A DNA stretch of 64,000 nt, taken from contig NZ_JAJHUO010000037.1 in NCBI RefSeq assembly GCF_020859565.1, positions 35,775 to 99,774 on the forward strand, written 5' to 3'. Shown one piece after another: positions 59,797-64,000 of the stretch. Under the pieces are notes generated by a model. It had not been told where the DNA came from. It saw only the letters and a list, made by a program, of their open reading frames with translations, and made no database searches. The translations under genes were made by a program, and so were the position numbers. This DNA comes from Saccharothrix luteola. Lineage in GTDB: Bacteria > Actinomycetota > Actinomycetes > Mycobacteriales > Pseudonocardiaceae. Positions within the stretch are counted from its first letter, which is position 1. Every line of letters starts with the position of its first letter.

Positions 59797-60656
59797 GTCG
59801 ACCCCGCCCGGAACCGCTCCACCACCCGCGAGTAGCTGTCGTCACCGTGCCCGTCCTCGACCACGGCGCGCAGCAGCCGCTGCGTGTACGACGGGAACTC
59901 CGCGTCGATCCCCCGCTCCCGGCTCTCCCGCACCAGGTCGTCCACGGCCGGCAGGTGGTGCTTCAACGCGCCGAACGGCACCGCGTACTCACCCCGGTCC
60001 ACCTCCTCCGCCAACGACGGCAGGTAGCCGAGCAACCCGGTCAACGACGCCGCCGCCTCCTCCACGAACCGCTTCACCTCCACGCCCTGGCTCGACAACA
60101 GCGCCGCCGCGTGCAGGAACCCGTTGAGCGTGCCCCACATCGTGCCGTTCATCGCCATCCCGAACAGCGCCGGCGCCCCCGCATCGTCCCCGAGGAATTT
60201 CCCGCCACCACCCAACAACGACAACACCTCGCGGTAACGCCTATAAGCGCCCTCGTCACCCCCGAAGAACAGCACCGAATCCGGGTGCCCGATCGCCGGC
60301 GCGATGGTCATGATCTGCCCGTGGACGTACTCCGCACCGCGTTCCACGGCCCACGAAGCCACCTCACGCGCCTCACCGGACGTCCCGTCGGTCAGGTTCA
60401 CCACCACCCGCCCCGCCAACGACCCGGCCGACGCCAGGATCGACCGCGCCGCGTCGTTCCCCTTCACGTTCACCACGACGAGATCCCCACCGGCCACGGC
60501 CTCCGCCGCCGTCGACGCGCCCACCGCACCCCTGGCGACGAGCTCGTCCGCCTTGCCCGGAGAGCGGTTCCACACCGTGGTCCGCTGCCCGCCGTCGAGG
60601 AACGCGCCGGCGAGCGCGCTCCCCATCTCCCCCAAGCCCAGCACAGTCACAGCCAT
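59787..60656 (-). CDS. NADP-dependent imine reductase/beta-hydroxyacid dehydrogenase-like enzyme
   Basis: A 289-residue two-domain oxidoreductase. The Rossmann motif TVLGLGEMGSALAGAFLDGG with NRS after strand 2 (NRSPGKADEL) indicates NADPH use. VVVNLTDGTSGEAREVASWA near 85 replaces the beta-hydroxyacid dehydrogenase signature. The helical domain APALFGMAMNGTMWGTLNGF lacks the catalytic lysine of hydroxyacid dehydrogenases, as in imine reductases. Its promoter is of MerR type with a SoxR-like dyad and the ATG falls at the predicted transcription start, so the mRNA is probably leaderless. No MerR gene is adjacent. Confidence 0.85.
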   Translation of the reverse strand: MAVTVLGLGEMGSALAGAFLDGGQRTTVWNRSPGKADELVARGAVGASTAAEAVAGGDLVVVNVKGNDAARSILASAGSLAGRVVVNLTDGTSGEAREVASWAVERGAEYVHGQIMTIAPAIGHPDSVLFFGGDEGAYRRYREVLSLLGGGGKFLGDDAGAPALFGMAMNGTMWGTLNGFLHAAALLSSQGVEVKRFVEEAAASLTGLLGYLPSLAEEVDRGEYAVPFGALKHHLPAVDDLVRESRERGIDAEFPSYTQRLLRAVVEDGHGDDSYSRVVERFRAGSTAS

Positions 60657-60663
60657 GGCCCAG

Positions 60664-60694
60664 ACGCTAAAACCTCAGGTTTACTAGAGGTCAA
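60664..60694 (-). promoter_or_regulatory. MerR/SoxR-type promoter of the imine-reductase-like gene
   Basis: On the minus strand TTGACC (60694-60689), 19-base spacer, TAGCGT (60669-60664). The dyad CCTCTAGTAAACCTGAGG in and beside the spacer matches the SoxR box CCTCAAGTTAACTTGAGG at 15 of 18 positions. The start codon is seven bases after the -10. Confidence 0.65.
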
Positions 60695-60862
60695 GCCGAT
60701 CCCCCGAGATCACGCCCCGCTGAAGAGAAGCGCTGATCGTCTTGCCGAACGCCGACCGGTGGCCAGTAAGCTGACCGGGACCAGCGGTCCGTATTACCCC
60801 ATTCGAGTGACCTATGGGTCGGGAATACGCATGTCGGAGCGACGAATGGCACTCAGAGCCGA

Positions 60863-62965
60863 ATGACGATGGCAGGCGCGGCGAGACTCGGTGACGAGCC
60901 CGGACAATCCCGGGTCGCGTTCGCACGCGAGTGGGCCGCCGCCATCGCGGCGTCCGCGGTGCCGACGAACGCGCCCGACGACCGGCTGGAAGACCTCCTC
61001 ACCGAACTCACCGCCACCCTGCACGCCGCCGTCCGCGACGACGGGTCGACGGCGAAGGCGCGCGAGGTCGGCCGCGGCCTGGTCGAGCACGGCCTGGTCG
61101 CCTCCGAGACGCTGGAGCGCACGCTCGCGTTCGTCGGCGAGCACCTGGCCGCCGACGTCGTGCCCGGTCGCCTGATGGCCGCGCTCGGCGCGCTGGCCGC
61201 CGGGTTCACCGACGCGCTGTGCCAACGCTCGCTGGACGAGCAGGAACAGCACCACGAGCTGAGATCCACCCGATCGACCGAATCCGCGGTTCGGGCGGGT
61301 GAAGCGAAGTTCCGCGCCGTGTTCCAGACCTCGGCGTTGGCCATCACGGTCTCCGACGCCGACGGCGTGATCCTCGACTGCAACGACGCCATGCTCGCGA
61401 TGACGGACCACACCGCCGACGAGCTGATCGGCACGCTCGGCCGCGACCTGGTCCACCCGGACGAGCGCGAGTTGGTCTCCCGCGCCGCCCAGCGCTTACA
61501 CGCGGGGCACGAGCACGTGCGCGTCGAGACCCGGCTGGTCCGCGCCGATGGCGAACTCGTCAACGTGCTCGTCGCCCTCGCCCTGCTGCGTGACGACGAC
61601 GGCGCGCCCGCGTTCTACGTCACCATGATCGAAAGCCTGGACGAGGTCCGCGCGCTGCAGTCGCAGCTGGTGCGGCAGAGCCTGCACGACATGCAGACGG
61701 GCCTGGCCAACCGTTCGCAGTTCGTCGGCTGGCTGGAGGGCGCGGTCGGCTCCCGCGGCCCGGCGACGCTCGCGCTGGTCGTGTTCGACCTCGACGGGTT
61801 CCGGGTGGTCAACGACGCGTACGGGCACGAGGTCGGCAACCGGATCCTCACCGCGGTCGCCGGGCACCTGCGGTCGGTGTTCGACGGGGTCGGGCAGCTG
61901 GCCCGGATCGGGCCGGACGAGTTCGCCGTGCTGATCCGCGACCCGGTCGACGTGGCCACGGTGGTGGCGCTCGCCGAGTCGGCCGTCGAGCGGTTCGCCG
62001 AACCCGTGTGGGTGGAGGACGACGGCATCGGCGTGACCGCCAGCGTCGGCATCGTGGTGCGGCCCGCGCGCGGTGCGGACGCGGCCGAGCTGCTGCGGTG
62101 CGTCGACCTGACCGTGCGGTGGGCCAAGGACGACGGCAAGGCGCAGTGGGCGCTCTACGACAAGGAGCGCGACCAGCGGGAACGGGCCCGGATGCGGTTG
62201 GCGGCGTCCATCGCGGGCGGGCTGGAGCAGGGCGAGTTCCGGGTCGACTACGAGCCGGTGCACTCGCTGGCCGACGGTTCGCTGCTGGCCGTCGAGGCGC
62301 GGTTGCGGTGGGACCACCCGACGGTGGGCGTGCTCGACCCGCAGGAGCTGGTGTCGCTGTCGACGTGCACCGGGATGGCGGCGCGGCTGGGCCAGTGGGC
62401 CATCGCGCAGGCGTGCGCCGACGCGGGCCGGTGGCACGCCGAGTTCGGCGACGCCGCGCCCGTGGTGAGCATGGACCTGACCGCGCGGGAGTGCCAGGAG
62501 CCCGAGCTGGTGGCGACCGTGCGGCGGGCGTTGCGCGACGGTGGGCTGCCGGCGCGGCTGCTGCAGTTCGAGCTGGGCGAGCAGCTGCCCGCGTTGATCA
62601 ACGAGGACCAGGTGGACGAGCTGACGTACCTGGCCGGGGACGGCGTGCGGCTGGTGCTCGACCAGGTCGGCGGCGGCAACGTGCCGTTCGACCGGTTGCG
62701 GCGGATACCGCTGACGGCGGTGAAGTTCCAGGGCTCGCCGGTGTACGGGCTGGCGGAGGGCGCGGACCGGGTCGAGGAGAGCGCGGCCGTGGCGCTGCTC
62801 ACGTGGACGCGGACGTTGGGGCTGCCGCTGTACGCGGCGGGCGTGCGCACGGAGTTCGAGGCGCGGCGGCTGGTGGAGCTCGGCGTGACGGGCGCGCAGG
62901 GGCCGCTGTTCGGGTCGGCGTTGCTGACCGCCGACGAGGTCCGCGGGATTCTTGGCAAGTCCTGA
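60863..62965 (+). CDS. PAS-GGDEF-EAL protein with degenerate GGDEF and EAL sites
   Basis: A 700-residue cytoplasmic protein. An N-terminal helical region (1-140) precedes a PAS domain about 148-265 (FRAVFQTSALAITVSDADGV). The GGDEF domain 275-435 has the signature RIGPDEFAVL (GGDEF to GPDEF), and the EAL domain 455-690 has AVEARLRWDHP (EAL to EAR) and LVLDQVGGGN in place of DDFGTG. Several metal and catalytic residues are thus missing in both domains, so it is more likely a c-di-GMP or GTP-responsive sensor or scaffold than an enzyme. ATG 60863 or 60869 begins it. Streptomyces CdgA-type proteins share this layout. Confidence 0.9.
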   Translation: MTMAGAARLGDEPGQSRVAFAREWAAAIAASAVPTNAPDDRLEDLLTELTATLHAAVRDDGSTAKAREVGRGLVEHGLVASETLERTLAFVGEHLAADVVPGRLMAALGALAAGFTDALCQRSLDEQEQHHELRSTRSTESAVRAGEAKFRAVFQTSALAITVSDADGVILDCNDAMLAMTDHTADELIGTLGRDLVHPDERELVSRAAQRLHAGHEHVRVETRLVRADGELVNVLVALALLRDDDGAPAFYVTMIESLDEVRALQSQLVRQSLHDMQTGLANRSQFVGWLEGAVGSRGPATLALVVFDLDGFRVVNDAYGHEVGNRILTAVAGHLRSVFDGVGQLARIGPDEFAVLIRDPVDVATVVALAESAVERFAEPVWVEDDGIGVTASVGIVVRPARGADAAELLRCVDLTVRWAKDDGKAQWALYDKERDQRERARMRLAASIAGGLEQGEFRVDYEPVHSLADGSLLAVEARLRWDHPTVGVLDPQELVSLSTCTGMAARLGQWAIAQACADAGRWHAEFGDAAPVVSMDLTARECQEPELVATVRRALRDGGLPARLLQFELGEQLPALINEDQVDELTYLAGDGVRLVLDQVGGGNVPFDRLRRIPLTAVKFQGSPVYGLAEGADRVEESAAVALLTWTRTLGLPLYAAGVRTEFEARRLVELGVTGAQGPLFGSALLTADEVRGILGKS

Positions 62966-63010
62966 TCGGGCGCTCAGGCTGCGCATAGGGTCGGGGCCGA
63001 CCCTGGGGTC

Positions 63011-63853
63011 ATGACGACAGAGGACTTCCCCGCCGTGAGCGGGTCGTTGGAGGAGCGGGCGCCGTTCTGGCGGCGTCGGACCGGTGCGGTCGTGACCTCG
63101 GCGGCGCTGGTCGCCGCGTTGGTCGGTGGCGCCACCGGCGGGGTGGTCGGGGCGATGAACGCCACGTCCGTCGCGGGAGCGCCGGTGAGCAGCGGCCAGG
63201 TCGCGTTGAACGCCTCGTCCACTTCGGACGTCTCGAGCGTCGCGGCGCGCGTGCTGCCGAGCGTGGTGCAGGTGAACGTGGTGACGGCGCAGGGGCAGGG
63301 CCTCGGCTCCGGGGTGGTGCTGACCTCGGACGGGCGGATCCTGACCAACAACCACGTGGTCGCGGGCGCGCAGCAGGTGACGGTGACGTTGAGCGACGGG
63401 CGGACCGTGGGCGCCACCGTGGTGGGTGCCGACGCGTCGAGCGACCTGGCGGTCGTGCAGGCGTCGGGGGTGAGCGGGCTGACGCCCGCGAAGTTCGGCG
63501 ACTCCGACCAGGTGAAGATCGGTGACGAGGTCGTGGCGATCGGCTCGCCCGAGGGCCTCCAGGGCACCGTCACGTCGGGGATCGTCAGCGCGCTCGATCG
63601 CGAGGTCACCGTGCCGGGCACGTCGACCGGTCGCCGCGGCTCCTCGACGGTGAGCTACCAGGCGATCCAGACCGACGCGTCGATCAACCCGGGCAACTCG
63701 GGCGGGCCGCTGGTCGACTCGGCCGGCGAGGTGGTCGGCATCAACTCGGCGATCTACTCGCCCGCGTCGGACGGCGGCGAGGCGGGCAGCGTGGGCATCG
63801 GCTTCGCGATCCCGTCCAACCAGGTGAAGCAGATCGTCGACCGGCTGTCCTGA
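63011..63853 (+). CDS. Membrane-anchored HtrA-type (S1C) serine protease without PDZ domain
   Basis: A 280-residue trypsin-fold protease. Helix GAVVTSAALVAALVGGATGG anchors it. The triad is His in ILTNNHVV near residue 120, Asp in ASSDLAVV near 152 and Ser in INPGNSGGPLVDS near 232. Typical HtrA/PepD proteins add a PDZ domain; this one stops at NQVKQIVDRLS, right where the PDZ would begin. ATG 63011. Its TGA stop is part of a 22-bp repeat unit tail. A possible role is envelope protein quality control; truncation through repeat insertion is conceivable. Confidence 0.92.
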   Translation: MTTEDFPAVSGSLEERAPFWRRRTGAVVTSAALVAALVGGATGGVVGAMNATSVAGAPVSSGQVALNASSTSDVSSVAARVLPSVVQVNVVTAQGQGLGSGVVLTSDGRILTNNHVVAGAQQVTVTLSDGRTVGATVVGADASSDLAVVQASGVSGLTPAKFGDSDQVKIGDEVVAIGSPEGLQGTVTSGIVSALDREVTVPGTSTGRRGSSTVSYQAIQTDASINPGNSGGPLVDSAGEVVGINSAIYSPASDGGEAGSVGIGFAIPSNQVKQIVDRLS

Positions 63854-63895
63854 GCGTTGAACTCAGGTGTTCTGAACGTAGGAGCGTTATTCAGA
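63849..63895. repeat. 22-bp repeat remnant and hairpin after the HtrA-type gene (site 5)
   Basis: The tail CCTGAGC, which includes the HtrA stop TGA (63851-63853), is followed by a full unit GTTGAACTCAGGTG...TTCTGAAC (63856-63877) and a broken unit GTAGGAG (63878). GTTCTGAA (63869-63876) pairs with TTCAGAAC (63890-63897). After 63884 the sequence leaves the family, possibly where another element begins. Confidence 0.75.
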
Positions 63896-63917
63896 ACTCT
63901 TGATCGCTGGTGACAGC

Positions 63918-63987
63918 GCAACGGCCCCGCCTGGTTAAGATCGTTTTCCTCTCACAGAAGACGTCTGACCAGGAGCGGAGCCGTTGC
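63918..63987 (+). promoter_or_regulatory. Inverted repeat around a start site, candidate fold-back inhibition hairpin
   Basis: GCAACGGCCCCGCCTGGT (63918-63935) pairs, with two extra bases on one side and one mismatch, with ACCAGGAGCGGAGCCGTTGC (63968-63987). The right arm contains the AGGAG ribosome site and TTG start of the next frame. A -10-like TAAGAT (63936-63941) lies after the left arm, so only read-through transcripts would form the hairpin. Confidence 0.55.
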
Positions 63988-64000
63988 GTTACCAGTCTAC
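63984..64000 (+). CDS. Start of an open frame, possible transposase (partial)
   Basis: TTG at 63984, nine bases after AGGAG (63971-63975), opens L/M-R-Y-Q-S and runs off the window. Five codons cannot identify a protein. The hairpin that would hide its ribosome site, and its position in a disrupted repeat array, are reminiscent of insertion-sequence transposase genes. Confidence 0.3.

Overview
The window is GC-rich actinobacterial chromosome. GTG starts are frequent, many genes overlap by ATGA or GTGA, and most convergent junctions carry strong hairpins. Gene content fits a large-genome soil actinomycete, most likely the Actinosynnema/Saccharothrix/Lentzea part of Pseudonocardiales, but no rRNA or other marker fixes the genus. 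The content is a ROK-controlled peptide/sugar importer, secreted chitinase and peptidases, SARP and LuxR/LAL regulators, EspG/YbaB-type VII secretion accessories and several ECF sigma factors. There is no tRNA, rRNA or CRISPR array. About 60 protein genes are supported, including one 33-residue secreted peptide.

Layout. 1-5 kb: Dpp-type ABC importer with a divergent ROK regulator, ThuA-like and TetR genes. 5-12 kb: a stress block with a pyrimidine-dimer glycosylase, DoxX, SDR, DGPF/YCII protein and its ECF42-type sigma factor, an ArsR-SRPBCC pair and a Cds1-like cysteine desulfhydrase. 11.4-16.7 kb: a YbaB/WXG-like type VII module and a giant LuxR regulator. 16.8-21.2 kb: PepSY membrane protein, MFS pump, secreted alginate-lyase-like enzyme. 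21.3-28.4 kb: a P450-like/PEP-mutase fusion, PP2C phosphatase, second ROK regulator, Gfo/Idh and UPF0303 pair, and an ECF41 sigma factor divergent from its carboxymuconolactone-decarboxylase-like target. 28.4-33.4 kb: secreted hydrolases (serine hydrolase, GH18 chitinase, M14 carboxypeptidase). 33.5-45 kb: MerR, RecD2, a seven-repeat propeller protein with a CebR-type operator, a two-component system, a membrane protein, hydrolase/TetR, MscS. 44.7-48.5 kb: a lipoprotein convergent with a large secreted subtilase. 48.7-64 kb: cupin/flavoprotein pair, two related membrane-anchored proteins, SARP, a PE/PPE/EspG-like trio, imine-reductase-like enzyme, degenerate GGDEF-EAL protein, HtrA-type protease, and the start of what may be an insertion sequence.

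Regulation is unusually readable. Paired ECF42-type promoters (TGTCGA-N18-CGTC behind a fixed A-tract) precede doxX and the DGPF gene. Paired ECF41-type promoters (GGTCACA-N16-CGTC) face each other between that sigma factor and its target. DasR-type palindromes sit inside the promoters of the chitinase and the alginate-lyase-like gene. Two MerR-type promoters with 19-bp spacers lead directly into leaderless ATGs.

The two most novel signals are as follows. First, a family of 22-bp tandem units occurs only at convergent gene ends and repeatedly contains the stop codons of the flanking genes. Second, a small lipoprotein is essentially the propeptide domain of the convergently encoded subtilase, which suggests a lipid-anchored inhibitor or chaperone paired with its protease.
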